NCBI GenBank assembly: GCA_963704075.1 | Contig: CAVPGV010000007.1 | Coordinates: 42,123-106,122 of the forward strand | Source of the DNA: JADKAV01 sp963704075 | GTDB lineage: Bacteria > Actinomycetota > Actinomycetes > S36-B12 > UBA10799 | Length of the DNA: 64,000 bases | Direction of reading: 5' to 3' | Shown here: positions 33,918 to 43,996 of the stretch, piece by piece | Position numbering within the stretch: position 1 is the first letter of the stretch | Layout: every line of letters begins with the position of its first letter | Program-made: the position numbers and the translations under genes | The notes under the pieces: model-generated | Seen by the model: only the letters and a program-made list of their open reading frames with translations | What the model was told of the DNA's origin: nothing | The model's database searches: none

Positions 33918-35280
33918 ATGTGGCACGCGCTGAAGTCGGCTGGGACGCTCGATGAACGCATCCAGCGCGGACTGGACGCGCGCAACCGTGTCCCACATGA
34001 CGCCCACGCCGACCTCTACCGGTCCCAGGTGCGCCCCGACCCGCTGCGCCTGGTGCTCGAGCAGGACCAGGACCGGCTGGCGTCGTTGATCCCACTGCGT
34101 CGTCAGCGCATGTCCGCCGATGTGCACCAGTACTTCCGGGGTAGCGACGTCGTGATGGCCGCGGACCTTGCGGTGACGCCGGTGTCGGAGATCAACGTGC
34201 AGGCGTGCGGTGACGTGGATGCCCTGAGTTTCGGCTACTACCGCTCGCCGGACGGGGCCCCGGTGTTCGACGTCGGCTACTTCGACGAGACCCTGCGGGC
34301 GCCCTGGGAGTGGGACGTCAAGCGAATGGCCGCCAGCATGGCGGTGGCGGTGTGCGCCCGTGGCGGAGCGGCCAAGGATCAGCGGGTCGTCGCCCGGGCC
34401 GCGGTCGAGGGCTACCGGCGAGGGATGGCGTGGGCGGCCGCGACAGGACCGGCTGAACCTGTGGTTCGCGCGCATCCCGCAGGCCGAGGTGGATCGCGCC
34501 ATCGACAAGCCTGGCAAGAAGCATCGCGACCTGGCGTTCGCCGAGGAGGATCTGCTCTACGACGACATCACCAGCGAGGTGGACGGCAACTGCCTGCTGC
34601 GGCACACGCCACCGATCTATTCGCTGACCGAATGGCTCAGCGAGGCTGACGCCGGGCGGGTTCACGACGGCATGGTCGCGATCATGAGTGGCTACGCCTC
34701 CTCCGTGTCACCTGAGGTCCAGCAGATGCTCAGCGACTACCGGATAGCCGACATCGCGATGCTTGCGCGCGGGGTGTCCGACGTCGGGTTGCGGTCATTC
34801 ATCGTCCTGCTGCAGGGCACGCGCCGGCACGAGCGCTTCGCACTGCAGGTGAAGGAGGCCCGGCAGTCGGTGCTCCATCCGTACGTGCTTCCTGAGTTCC
34901 GGCACCGCGGCAACCAGGCCCGCCGGATCGCGATGGGCCAGGCCCTGATCCAGTCGCAGCCCGACCCGTTGCTGGGCTACAGCCGCTGGCAGGACCGTGA
35001 CTTCTGCGTGAGCCAGTTGCGGCCGGTGGTCAGCGGATACCTGCGGATGAGCCAGCAGAACCTGCCGCGTTTCGCCCGACTGTGCGGCTTCACTCTTGCG
35101 CGGTCCCATGCCGTGACCGGGGACCGCATCGCCATCGATGCGTATCTCGGTGACTCCGATTCGTTCGTCAAGGCGGTGTCCCGCTATGCCGTCCGCTACG
35201 CGGAGGTGGCCGAAGCGGACTTCACCCAGTTCGCGAAGTTCGTCGCGGATGAACGGGTGCAGATGCCAGCAGACGGCTGA
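33918..35280 (+). pseudogene. DUF2252 family protein with one frame disruption
   Basis: Uncharacterised DUF2252 family protein, about 453 residues when joined. The family is predicted to have a kinase-like fold. Visible motifs are YFRGSDVVMAADLA, CGDVDALSFGYY, FDVGYFDETLRAPWEWDVKR and, after the break, ARIPQAEVDRAI, DKPGKKHRD and FVVLLQGT-like FIVLLQGT. The frame changes at about 34438. Removing one C from GGCGGCCGCG there joins the parts as MAWAARQDRLNLWFARI, so the break is a one-base insertion and the gene is probably intact. The start ATG 33918 is supported by TAGACT. Confidence 0.82.
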
Positions 35281-35318
35281 GCCGGCCCCCGTTTCCGCCG
35301 GTTTCCATCGGCACCGCC

Positions 35319-35324
35319 TAGAGT
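35319..35324 (+). promoter_or_regulatory. -10 hexamer TAGAGT for purS
   Basis: TAGAGT ends six bases before GTG 35331. Confidence 0.45.
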
Positions 35325-35330
35325 GAAGTC

Positions 35331-35573
35331 GTGCCACGAATCGTCGTCGAAGTGATGCCCAAGGCCGAACTGCTCGACCCGCAGGGGCAGGCCGTGCAGG
35401 CTGCCCTTGGCCGGCTTGGCGTGGATGGGGTCATATCGGTCCGGCAGGGTAAGCGCTTCGAGATCGAGGTGGAGGGTCAGCTCAGCGAGCAGCGCATGAT
35501 CGAGCTCGAGCACGTCGCTGAGACTCTTCTTGCCAACCCGGTGATCGAGAACCACCAGCTCACCGTCGAGTAG
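35331..35573 (+). CDS. purS: FGAM synthase subunit PurS
   Basis: Small structural subunit of 80 residues in the PurSQL complex, which converts FGAR plus glutamine and ATP to FGAM. The core VEVMPKAELLDPQGQAV, ALGRLG and VRQGKRFEIEV is diagnostic, and the length is typical. In most actinobacteria purS is followed directly by purQ. Here its partner begins at 40850, after about 5.3 kb of unrelated genes. GTG 35331 has TAGAGT upstream at the leaderless spacing. Confidence 0.95.
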   Translation: MPRIVVEVMPKAELLDPQGQAVQAALGRLGVDGVISVRQGKRFEIEVEGQLSEQRMIELEHVAETLLANPVIENHQLTVE

Positions 35574-35612
35574 CCGCGGGAGCTGCGTCGATCCAGCGCT
35601 CAGGGGATATCG

Positions 35613-35745
35613 CGGCGCTTCGGATTTGAGGGGAAGTTGCCGACGGCTGGATGCTCGGCTCCGGCCTGCTGCGCGGATGGAGTCCGTGCTCCTTTCGGCG
35701 AAGAAACGACCAGTCACTAGTCGGATCCTCACCAAGAAGGCTTCC
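35613..35745 (+). repeat. CCTTTCGG hairpin element, copy 1 (diverged)
   Basis: Starts with CGGCGCTTCGGAT and ends with an imperfect palindrome, CCTTTCGGCGA ... TCACCAAGAAGG, around GACCAGTCACTAGTC. It aligns on the same strand with 55663-55772, both in the leading 35-40 bases and in the palindrome. The inner part of the palindrome is inverted relative to the other copy. Confidence 0.65.
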
Positions 35746-35787
35746 TCGGATTCCAAAGGGTTCACCCACGGGTCGCGTGTGGTTGAG

Positions 35788-35803
35788 GTCACACGGCCGT
35801 GAC
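35788..35803. promoter_or_regulatory. Operator-like palindrome upstream of the flavin monooxygenase
   Basis: GTCAC (35788-35792) and GTGAC (35799-35803) flank ACGGCC, giving a 16-base near-palindrome about 100 bases before the monooxygenase start. It could bind a TetR- or GntR-type regulator, but no regulator gene is adjacent. Confidence 0.3.
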
Positions 35804-35838
35804 GTTTCCCGCAATCGCGTACCGGGAATCTTCTGACT

Positions 35839-35865
35839 GTCCGGCTCCGTTTGGGGGAGCCGGAC
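35839..35865 (+). terminator. Strong hairpin between purS and the monooxygenase
   Basis: Ten-base perfect arms GTCCGGCTCC (35839-35848) and GGAGCCGGAC (35856-35865) surround a 7-base loop, 35 bases upstream of ATG 35900. It could terminate upstream transcription or act as an mRNA leader structure. Confidence 0.5.
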
Positions 35866-35899
35866 ACTCTCAATCCCCTTGTTCCGAAAGGACCTGCGC

Positions 35900-37267
35900 A
35901 TGGCTGTGCCCTCCACCCCGTCCCCCCGCATCGGTGTCATCGGAGGGGGTGCAGCAGGTATCACCGCAGTGAAGGAACTCATCGAACGCGGCGTGGAGGT
36001 CATCGGTTTCGAGAAGGGCGACGGCGTCGGTGGCCTCTGGGTCTACGAGAACACCAGCGGGCTGTCCCCGGCGTACGAGTCGCTGCACTTGAACACGTCC
36101 AAGGGCCGCACCGAGTTCGCCGACTACCCGATGCCCGCGCAGTGGGAGGACTACCCCGCCGCGGAGAAGGTCGCCGGCTACCTGCAGGACTACGCCGACC
36201 ACTTCGGTGTCACTGACAAGTACCTCTTCAACACCACCGTCACGGCCGTCGAGCGCGACGCGGACGGCTGGACCATCACCACCGACGATGGCGAGATCTT
36301 CGAGCTCGACGGTGTAGTCGTGGCCAACGGCCACAACTGGGACCCGCGCTGGCCGAACCCGGAGTACCCCGGTCAGTTCACCGGTGAGCAGATGCACGCC
36401 CACGACTACCGCAAGGCCGAGACGTTCCGCAAGAAGCGCGTCCTGGTCGTGGGTATGGGCAACTCCGCCATGGACATCGCGGTCGACGCCTCCTACGTCG
36501 CCGACGACGTGATGCTCAGCGCCCGGCACGGCTCCTACATCGTGCCCAAGTACCTCTTCGGCCGGCCCGCGGACGCCACCAACGGTGCGCTGGCAGTGCT
36601 GCCGTGGAAGGTGCGCCAGGTCATCGCGCAGACGATGCTCGGCTTCGCGGTGGGCAAGCCGCAGGACTACGGCCTGCTCAAGCCGTCGTTCGGGCTGTTC
36701 CAGAACCACCCGACCATCTCCGACACGATCCTGCACCGCATCACTCACGGCGAGGTCCGGCCGGTGCGCGGCATCGAGCGTTTCGACGGCGACAGTGTGG
36801 TGTTCACCGACGGCTCGGTCGAGCAGGTCGACATCATCGTGTGGGCGACCGGCTACCGCGTCACCATTCCGTTCCTGAGTCAGGACTGGCTCGGTGACGA
36901 CGCCGAGGCCATGCCGCTGTACAAGCGCGTGTTCCACACCGCCGACCCGACGCTGACGTTCGTCGGACTCATGCAGTCCACCGGCGCGGCCCTGCCGGTC
37001 GTCGAGGCGCAGTCCAAGCTGGCCGCCGCCTACTTCGCCGGCGACTACGCGCTGCCTCAGGAGTCCGAGGTGGACAAGGCCATCGCGAAGGCGCACAGTG
37101 ACGCGGTCGACCGCTGGGGTAAGAAACGTCCGATGATGCGCATCGACTTCGACCACTTCATCGGCGACGCCGCAAAGGAACTGCGCAACGGCGCCTCCAG
37201 GGTGCGACGGGGTACGCCCTCGTTCAGCCCCAGCGTGCGCATTCGGAAGCCGGTCGCTGCGGCCTGA
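35900..37267 (+). CDS. Flavin-containing monooxygenase (class B)
   Basis: FAD/NADPH monooxygenase of 455 residues that oxygenates soft heteroatoms or ketones in the FMO/BVMO superfamily. The FAD site is VIGGGAAGI (about 13-21), the FMO-type segment is FTGEQMHAHDYRKAETF, the NADPH site is VVGMGNSAMD, and the ATG motif IVWATGYRV lies near residue 320. ATG 35900 is preceded by AAAGGA with a 7-base spacer, so this gene uses a leader, unlike the flanking purine genes. It is followed by an SDR and a truncated MFS gene on the same strand, a layout typical of a small-molecule catabolic cassette. The substrate is unknown. Confidence 0.9.
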   Translation: MAVPSTPSPRIGVIGGGAAGITAVKELIERGVEVIGFEKGDGVGGLWVYENTSGLSPAYESLHLNTSKGRTEFADYPMPAQWEDYPAAEKVAGYLQDYADHFGVTDKYLFNTTVTAVERDADGWTITTDDGEIFELDGVVVANGHNWDPRWPNPEYPGQFTGEQMHAHDYRKAETFRKKRVLVVGMGNSAMDIAVDASYVADDVMLSARHGSYIVPKYLFGRPADATNGALAVLPWKVRQVIAQTMLGFAVGKPQDYGLLKPSFGLFQNHPTISDTILHRITHGEVRPVRGIERFDGDSVVFTDGSVEQVDIIVWATGYRVTIPFLSQDWLGDDAEAMPLYKRVFHTADPTLTFVGLMQSTGAALPVVEAQSKLAAAYFAGDYALPQESEVDKAIAKAHSDAVDRWGKKRPMMRIDFDHFIGDAAKELRNGASRVRRGTPSFSPSVRIRKPVAAA

Positions 37268-37354
37268 TCGCCCCCGACTCTGGACACACTCGGTCACTAG
37301 GTGGCCGGGTCCGTCCAAAGCCCCTGTCTCCCCCAGAACCTCAAAGGACTCACC

Positions 37355-38194
37355 ATGAAACTTCCTTACCTGCACGACGAGATGGACGCCCGCGGGAAAC
37401 GCGTGCTGATCACCGGCGCGAGCGGAACGTTCGGCGCGGCCATCGCCGAGGCGTTCGTCGCCCGCGGTGCCGAGGTCGTCGGCCTGGACCTGCACCCGCA
37501 GCCCGCGGACACGATCGAGGTCGTCGCCTGCGACATCACGGACAACGACTCAGTTGTCGCCGGCGTCACCAAGGCGATCGAACTGCTCGGCGGCCTCGAC
37601 ATCCTCATCAACAACGCCGGTACCGGCGGACCGGCGCCTGCCGAGTTCGCCCCTGACGACGAGCTGTACCGACAACTGGAGATCAACCTGATCGGCGCCT
37701 GGCGCGTCACTGCGGCTTGTGTGCCGGCGCTGACCGAATCCCGCGGTCGGATCGTGATGGTCGCCTCCCGGATGGCCGTGATGCAGCTCCCGCTGGCTGC
37801 GGCCTACGGCGTGAGCAAGCGCGCCATGGTTGCCTATGCCGACGCGCTGCGCCTGGAACTGTCCACGCATGTCGGCGTCACGACCGTTTACCCGTCGGCG
37901 GTGCGCAGCCCGATCCACAACTCGACCAAAGACGCCGGACTCTCCCTGGAGGGGATGAGCGTCTACGAACCGCTGGAGGGCGTGGTCGGCGCCATCGTCA
38001 ACGCTGCCCTGTCCAGGACGGTGCGTCGTGACGTGCCGACCAGTCGCCGCGGTGAAATCGAGTTCTTCGCATCGCGTCACTTCCCATTCCTGGTGGACCA
38101 GATGGTCAACCGGACGCTGAGCAAACGCATTCTGTCGGGGGCCTTCGACTCCGCGGAACTGGCCCGCGGCGTGGTGTCCCGCCACCGCACCTGA
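37355..38194 (+). CDS. SDR family NAD(P)-dependent oxidoreductase
   Basis: Dehydrogenase of 279 residues, with cofactor site TGASGTFG, NNAGTGG, and catalytic Ser/Tyr/Lys in VASRMAVMQ and AAYGVSKRAM. A C-terminal extension of about 60 residues resembles SDRs acting on long-chain or polycyclic substrates. ATG 37355 follows AAAGGA by six bases. It lies between the monooxygenase and the transporter, so it may oxidise an alcohol made from or before the monooxygenase product. A strong terminator-like hairpin follows it. Confidence 0.88.
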   Translation: MKLPYLHDEMDARGKRVLITGASGTFGAAIAEAFVARGAEVVGLDLHPQPADTIEVVACDITDNDSVVAGVTKAIELLGGLDILINNAGTGGPAPAEFAPDDELYRQLEINLIGAWRVTAACVPALTESRGRIVMVASRMAVMQLPLAAAYGVSKRAMVAYADALRLELSTHVGVTTVYPSAVRSPIHNSTKDAGLSLEGMSVYEPLEGVVGAIVNAALSRTVRRDVPTSRRGEIEFFASRHFPFLVDQMVNRTLSKRILSGAFDSAELARGVVSRHRT

Positions 38195-38235
38195 CCCCAC
38201 CGACGGCCGCTTCGTCATCGACGAACCGGCCCCGA

Positions 38236-38273
38236 GGGCTGGCCCGGCCGCCTACCAACTGCCGGGCCAGCCC
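38236..38273 (+). terminator. Strong hairpin after the SDR gene
   Basis: Twelve-base perfect arms GGGCTGGCCCGG (38236-38247) and CCGGGCCAGCCC (38262-38273) surround a 14-base loop, 42 bases after the SDR stop. This suggests that the MFS remnant downstream is transcribed separately or not at all. Confidence 0.7.
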
Positions 38274-38341
38274 CATTCTCGCCTGCCCGAAAACTCCGTC
38301 TGCTTGAACCCCGCCTGCCCGAATCTGCATGAGGAACTCCT

Positions 38342-38908
38342 ATGACCACGATGATCGACCAGTCCCCTGTCCCCGTTGCCGAGCCCGACGCCCCGTCCTC
38401 CCCCAAACTGCTCGCGTACGCCACCGGTTCGGTCGGCATGGGCGTATGGGTGACAGTCCCCGGGCTGCTCCTGCTGTACTTCCTCACCGACGTTCTGGCG
38501 GCAACGCCGTGGATCGCCGGCCTGGCGCTGCTGCTTCCCAAGGCGCTCGACGTGATCGTGCACCCGTGGTTCGGTGCCGTCTCCGACCGGCAGCGCCGCA
38601 AGTACGGGCATCGCCGGCACATGATGTGGATCGGCTTGTTCCTGACGGTCGCGCTGGTCGGGATGTTCTCCGTTCCGGCGTCCCTGACCGGCCTGGGGGC
38701 CGCTGTCTGGGTGGGTGCGTTCTACATCTTCGGCAACCTGCTGTTCGCGTCGTTCCAGGTGCCGTACCTCACCAGCCCCAGCGACCTCAACGTCTCGTAC
38801 TACCAGCGCACCAGGGTCATGACCTACCGCATGGTGGTGCTGGCCCGTATCGCGGTGCTCGTCGTGGCCGCGATGGGTGGCGCGAGTCTGGTGGTCGCGA
38901 ACGTGTGA
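38342..38908 (+). pseudogene. MFS transporter (GPH/MelB-like), C-terminally truncated
   Basis: The N-terminal 188 residues of a major facilitator transporter of the sugar:cation symporter type: the segment KLLAYATGSVGMGVWVTV opens helix 1, LLLPKALDVIVHPWFGAVSDR gives the helix 2-3 loop, and RRKYGHRRHMMW follows. Only about five of twelve helices are present before TGA at 38906-38908. The next gene ends 18 bases away on the other strand, so no downstream remainder exists in any frame. The 3' half has been deleted, or the assembly is joined wrongly here. ATG 38342 is preceded by GAGGAA. Confidence 0.8.
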
Positions 38909-38926
38909 CCCGGCGCGATCCGCGCG

Positions 38927-39397
38927 TCAGACCGGTGTGATGACGAAGACCTTGATGTCCCGGCCGGCCCGACCGCGGTAGGCGTGGTAGGCGGGCCAGA
39001 TCTCGTACATGAGTGCCCAGATCTGCTCCCGCTCGGCGTCGTCGGTCACCAACCGGGCGGTCATCTCGCGGGGGTGGTCGTCGACCTCGAACACGCACAG
39101 CGGATTGGCCTCGAGATTGAGCGCCCACGCAGGGTGGTGCTTCTGCCCGAAATTGGACCCGATGAGAACGTATTCGTCGGGCGCACGGGTGCCATACAGC
39201 AGTGTCACCGTGCGCTTCTGCCCGGACTTGCGGCCCGTGGTGGTGAGCAGGCACTGCGGCAATCCGTAGTTGCCCAGCAGGCCGAACTTCCCGCCGGTCT
39301 TCTTCACGACCTTCGCGTCCAGCGGGGCCATTCTCGCCGCGGTCCAGGCGAACCACTTCTGATGCCCCAGGTAGCGCATGACGTCTCTGTATGCCAT
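38927..39397 (-). CDS. Nitroreductase/deazaflavin-dependent oxidoreductase family protein
   Basis: Protein of 156 residues of the DDN-like (F420-binding) split-barrel family. The hallmarks are LTTTGRKSGQKRTVTLLYG, VLIGSNFGQKHHPAWALNLEANP-type spacing, and a C-terminal YRGRAGRDIKVFVI. Relatives use F420H2 to reduce quinones or nitro compounds. ATG 39397 has TAGTTT six bases upstream. The 3' end marks the junction with the truncated MFS gene. Confidence 0.9.
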   Translation of the reverse strand: MAYRDVMRYLGHQKWFAWTAARMAPLDAKVVKKTGGKFGLLGNYGLPQCLLTTTGRKSGQKRTVTLLYGTRAPDEYVLIGSNFGQKHHPAWALNLEANPLCVFEVDDHPREMTARLVTDDAEREQIWALMYEIWPAYHAYRGRAGRDIKVFVITPV

Positions 39398-39403
39398 ACG
39401 CCG

Positions 39404-39409
39404 AAACTA
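39404..39409 (-). promoter_or_regulatory. -10 hexamer TAGTTT for the deazaflavin-type gene, overlapping a divergent -10
   Basis: On the minus strand, TAGTTT ends six bases before ATG 39397. It shares two bases with the plus-strand -10 at 39408-39413. Confidence 0.5.
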
Positions 39410-39413
39410 CTGT
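39408..39413 (+). promoter_or_regulatory. -10 hexamer TACTGT for the GNAT gene, overlapping a divergent -10
   Basis: TACTGT ends six bases before GTG 39420. Only 22 bases separate the two divergent start codons. Confidence 0.5.
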
Positions 39414-39419
39414 GGTGGC

Positions 39420-39896
39420 GTGCTCATCGTGCGCCCGGCGTCCATCGAAGAGGTGCGACCGGTTCAACAGGCAGTGCTGCGACCCGCCGGACCGCTGGCA
39501 GGAGATCGGCCCCACCCCCCTGACTGGCTGCACTTCGCGGCCGAGATCGACGGGGAAGTGGTGGGCGCCTGTTCCGTGGGGCCCTCGGACTGGACCGATC
39601 TCGATGTATGCGCTCTACCCACCCCCACCTGGCAATTGAGTTCCATGTCGGTGCTTCCCGCGCACAGGGGCGGGGTGGGCGCGCAGCTGCTGGTTGCAGC
39701 GGTATCTGGCGCAGACGCTGCAGGCGCGAACTGCCTGTGGGCAAACGCCCGCGTCGCGGCTCTGAACCTCTACCTGCGCGGTGGCTGGATGATCGTCGGT
39801 GAGCCGTGGGACAAGCCCGGTGTGGGCCCGCATCGGTACGTTGTGCTGCGCCGGGCAGCTGAAGATACGCGACGTCGCCGCACCGCTCAGGCGTAG
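39420..39896 (+). CDS. GNAT family N-acetyltransferase
   Basis: Acetyl-CoA-dependent acetyltransferase of 158 residues. The core LSSMSVLPAHRGGVGAQLL carries the acetyl-CoA pyrophosphate-binding R/Q-x-x-G-x-G/A equivalent. The N-terminal VLIVRPASIEEVRPVQQAV and C-terminal ALNLYLRGGWMIVGE are standard. GTG 39420 is chosen over the earlier in-frame start at 39378, because the latter would overlap the divergent gene and TACTGT lies six bases upstream. The substrate is unknown. Confidence 0.82.
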   Translation: MLIVRPASIEEVRPVQQAVLRPAGPLAGDRPHPPDWLHFAAEIDGEVVGACSVGPSDWTDLDVCALPTPTWQLSSMSVLPAHRGGVGAQLLVAAVSGADAAGANCLWANARVAALNLYLRGGWMIVGEPWDKPGVGPHRYVVLRRAAEDTRRRRTAQA

Positions 39897-39978
39897 CATG
39901 GAGGTGAGGGCTGGGGTCGATGCGTGTGCCAGGCCGTCGACTTGGCGACCACCGACCATGAGATGGAGGGTGGTTGAG

Positions 39979-40845
39979 ATGTCTGATTCGATCATTGTCG
40001 GATACGACGGGTCGGAGGGCTCGACACTGGCACTGCGCTGGGCGGCACGGGCGGCGCAGCAACGGGCTCGCACGCTCGAAGTGATCACCACGTGGACCAT
40101 GCCATCGGCGGACTTGGGGATCGGCGCGTCCGGCACCCTGCAGGGGGAGTTGCTCGACGAGTTGCGCGACGAGGCCAAGGCGGCCAACGAGGAGGGTCTG
40201 CGGATCGCCGCCGAGCTCGGCGCCAACGCGATCGGTGAGGTGCTCGTCGGCCGGACCGCCGCGGCGCTGGTCAACCACTCGGAGGGCGCCCAGATGGTGG
40301 TCGTGGGAAGCCACGGCTCAGGCGGCCTGACCGGATACCTGCTCGGCAGTGTGTCCCGGCAGGTCGCGACCCACGCCCAGTGCCCGACCGTAGTGGTCCG
40401 CTCCCTGCCTGAGGGCGGACACGACATGGTGGTGGGAGTGGACGGCTCCCCGCATTCGCTCAAGGCGCTGGAATGGGCGTTCGAACAGGCCAGTTTCTCC
40501 GGCATGTCGTTGCGCGTCCTGCACAGTTGGGAGATCCCACCCACATGGTCGATGGTCGAGGTCCCGAGCTACGAGCCCGAGGTCCTCATCCGTGACTACG
40601 GCAATGCCGAACTGCGCGAAACCTCCGAGGCGATGGCTGGGTTCCGCGAGAACTTCCCCGACGTCAAGGTGCGTCAGGAAGTGATGAAGGGCTCGCCGGT
40701 GAAAGCCCTGGTCAAGGCCAGTGAGGGCGCCGCCATGCTCGTGGTCGGCTCGCGTGGCCTCGGCGGGTTCCGTGGGCTGTTGCTGGGTTCGGTGAGTCAC
40801 GCGGTGGTGCACAAGGCCGACTGCCCGGTGGCTGTCGTACCGTGA
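39979..40845 (+). CDS. Universal stress protein with two UspA domains
   Basis: Tandem-UspA protein of 288 residues that probably binds ATP. Each domain starts with a VGYDGS or VGVDGS strand and ends in a nucleotide-binding loop, GSHGSGG...GSVS in the first and GSRGLGG...GSVS in the second, with conserved CPTVVV and CPVAVV tails. Mycobacterial relatives are induced in hypoxia or dormancy. ATG 39979 is preceded by GATGGAGGG. The stop lies four bases before purQ, so it may be read through into the purine genes. Confidence 0.93.
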   Translation: MSDSIIVGYDGSEGSTLALRWAARAAQQRARTLEVITTWTMPSADLGIGASGTLQGELLDELRDEAKAANEEGLRIAAELGANAIGEVLVGRTAAALVNHSEGAQMVVVGSHGSGGLTGYLLGSVSRQVATHAQCPTVVVRSLPEGGHDMVVGVDGSPHSLKALEWAFEQASFSGMSLRVLHSWEIPPTWSMVEVPSYEPEVLIRDYGNAELRETSEAMAGFRENFPDVKVRQEVMKGSPVKALVKASEGAAMLVVGSRGLGGFRGLLLGSVSHAVVHKADCPVAVVP

Positions 40846-40849
40846 TGAT

Positions 40850-41518
40850 GTGCGCGTAGGAGTAGTCACCTTCCCCGGAACCCTGGACGACATCGATGCC
40901 GCGCGGGCGGTGAGGTACGCCGGCGGCGAGGTGGTTCCTCTGTGGCACGGCGACCACGCGCTTGAAGAGGTGGACGCGGTCGTGCTTCCCGGGGGGTTCT
41001 CCTACGGCGACTATCTGCGGTGTGGTGCCATCGCCCGGTTCGCCCCGGTCATGCGTGAGATCACCACGGCGGCCGAGCGCGGCCTGCCCGTCCTCGGGAT
41101 ATGCAACGGGTTCCAGATCCTGTGCGAGGCACATCTGCTGCCAGGCGCCCTGGTCCGTAACCAGAGTCTGCATTTCGTGTGCCGGGACCAGGGGTTGCGG
41201 GTTGAGAACACGCAGACGGCCTGGACCGGGGGATTCGAGACCGGTCAGGAGATCGTCGTCCCGGTGAAGAACGGGGAGGGCGCCTATGTCGCCGACGAGC
41301 GGACCCTGGACCGGCTCGAGGGCGAAGGCCGGATCGTGTTCCGCTACGTGAACGGCAATCCCAACGGTTCCCGCCGCGACATCGCAGGCATCACGAACGC
41401 CGCGGGGAATGTGGTCGGTCTGATGCCGCACCCCGAGCACGCGATCGACCCGCTCACCGGGCCCGGAACCGATGGTCTGGGCCTGTTCACCTCGCTGTTG
41501 GAGCGGGTTGGGGTCTGA
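40850..41518 (+). CDS. purQ: FGAM synthase glutaminase subunit PurQ
   Basis: Glutamine amidotransferase subunit of the PurSQL complex that supplies ammonia to PurL. It has 222 residues. The class I GATase triad is visible: nucleophile Cys in GICNGFQ, plus His and Glu in PHPEH near the C-terminus. GGFSYGDYLRCGAIA is family-typical. GTG 40850 starts five bases after the USP stop. Its usual neighbour purS lies 5.3 kb upstream, and purL follows after 243 bases containing repeat copy B. Confidence 0.97.
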   Translation: MRVGVVTFPGTLDDIDAARAVRYAGGEVVPLWHGDHALEEVDAVVLPGGFSYGDYLRCGAIARFAPVMREITTAAERGLPVLGICNGFQILCEAHLLPGALVRNQSLHFVCRDQGLRVENTQTAWTGGFETGQEIVVPVKNGEGAYVADERTLDRLEGEGRIVFRYVNGNPNGSRRDIAGITNAAGNVVGLMPHPEHAIDPLTGPGTDGLGLFTSLLERVGV

Positions 41519-41528
41519 GTCGCCTGCA

Positions 41529-41664
41529 CGAAGTGGGCACGAGGCCAGCTGGCTGCCCACTTTCAGAGGCTCGAATCAGCATGTTTCGCACATTTCGGGC
41601 GTCAATCCCTCAGAAAGACGGCAGCTTCAGGAAAAGTCGAGCGTCTTCTGCCCAGTTCGTGAGG
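41529..41664 (+). repeat. Three-arm GTGGGCA intergenic element, copy B
   Basis: Arm 1 CGAAGTGGGCA (41529-41539) pairs over nine bases with TGCCCACTT (41554-41562). The central block AAAGACGGCAGCTTCAGGAA is at 41614-41633, and the third arm TGCCCAGTT is at 41649-41657, followed by CGTGAGG. It starts 11 bases after the purQ stop, so the hairpin may also terminate purQ transcripts. Confidence 0.85.
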
Positions 41665-41749
41665 TCAGGGCGTACGGAACCGCGACGCTGATGTGGCGCA
41701 AGCCAGCCGAGCGCATGATCCTGTCCGTGGGCCCGAAGTGCACCCCACC

Positions 41750-41755
41750 TAGACT
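41750..41755 (+). promoter_or_regulatory. -10 hexamer TAGACT for purL
   Basis: TAGACT ends six bases before ATG 41762, predicting a leaderless purL mRNA started downstream of repeat copy B. Confidence 0.5.
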
Positions 41756-41761
41756 CGGGGC

Positions 41762-43992
<2,231 letters not shown>

Positions 43993-43996
<4 letters not shown>

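Noticed and set aside
41519..41761. Known purine riboswitch upstream of purL
   Set aside because: No three-way-junction purine riboswitch core or PRPP/ppGpp-riboswitch pattern could be recognised. The conserved element also occurs at the ogt end, away from purine genes.
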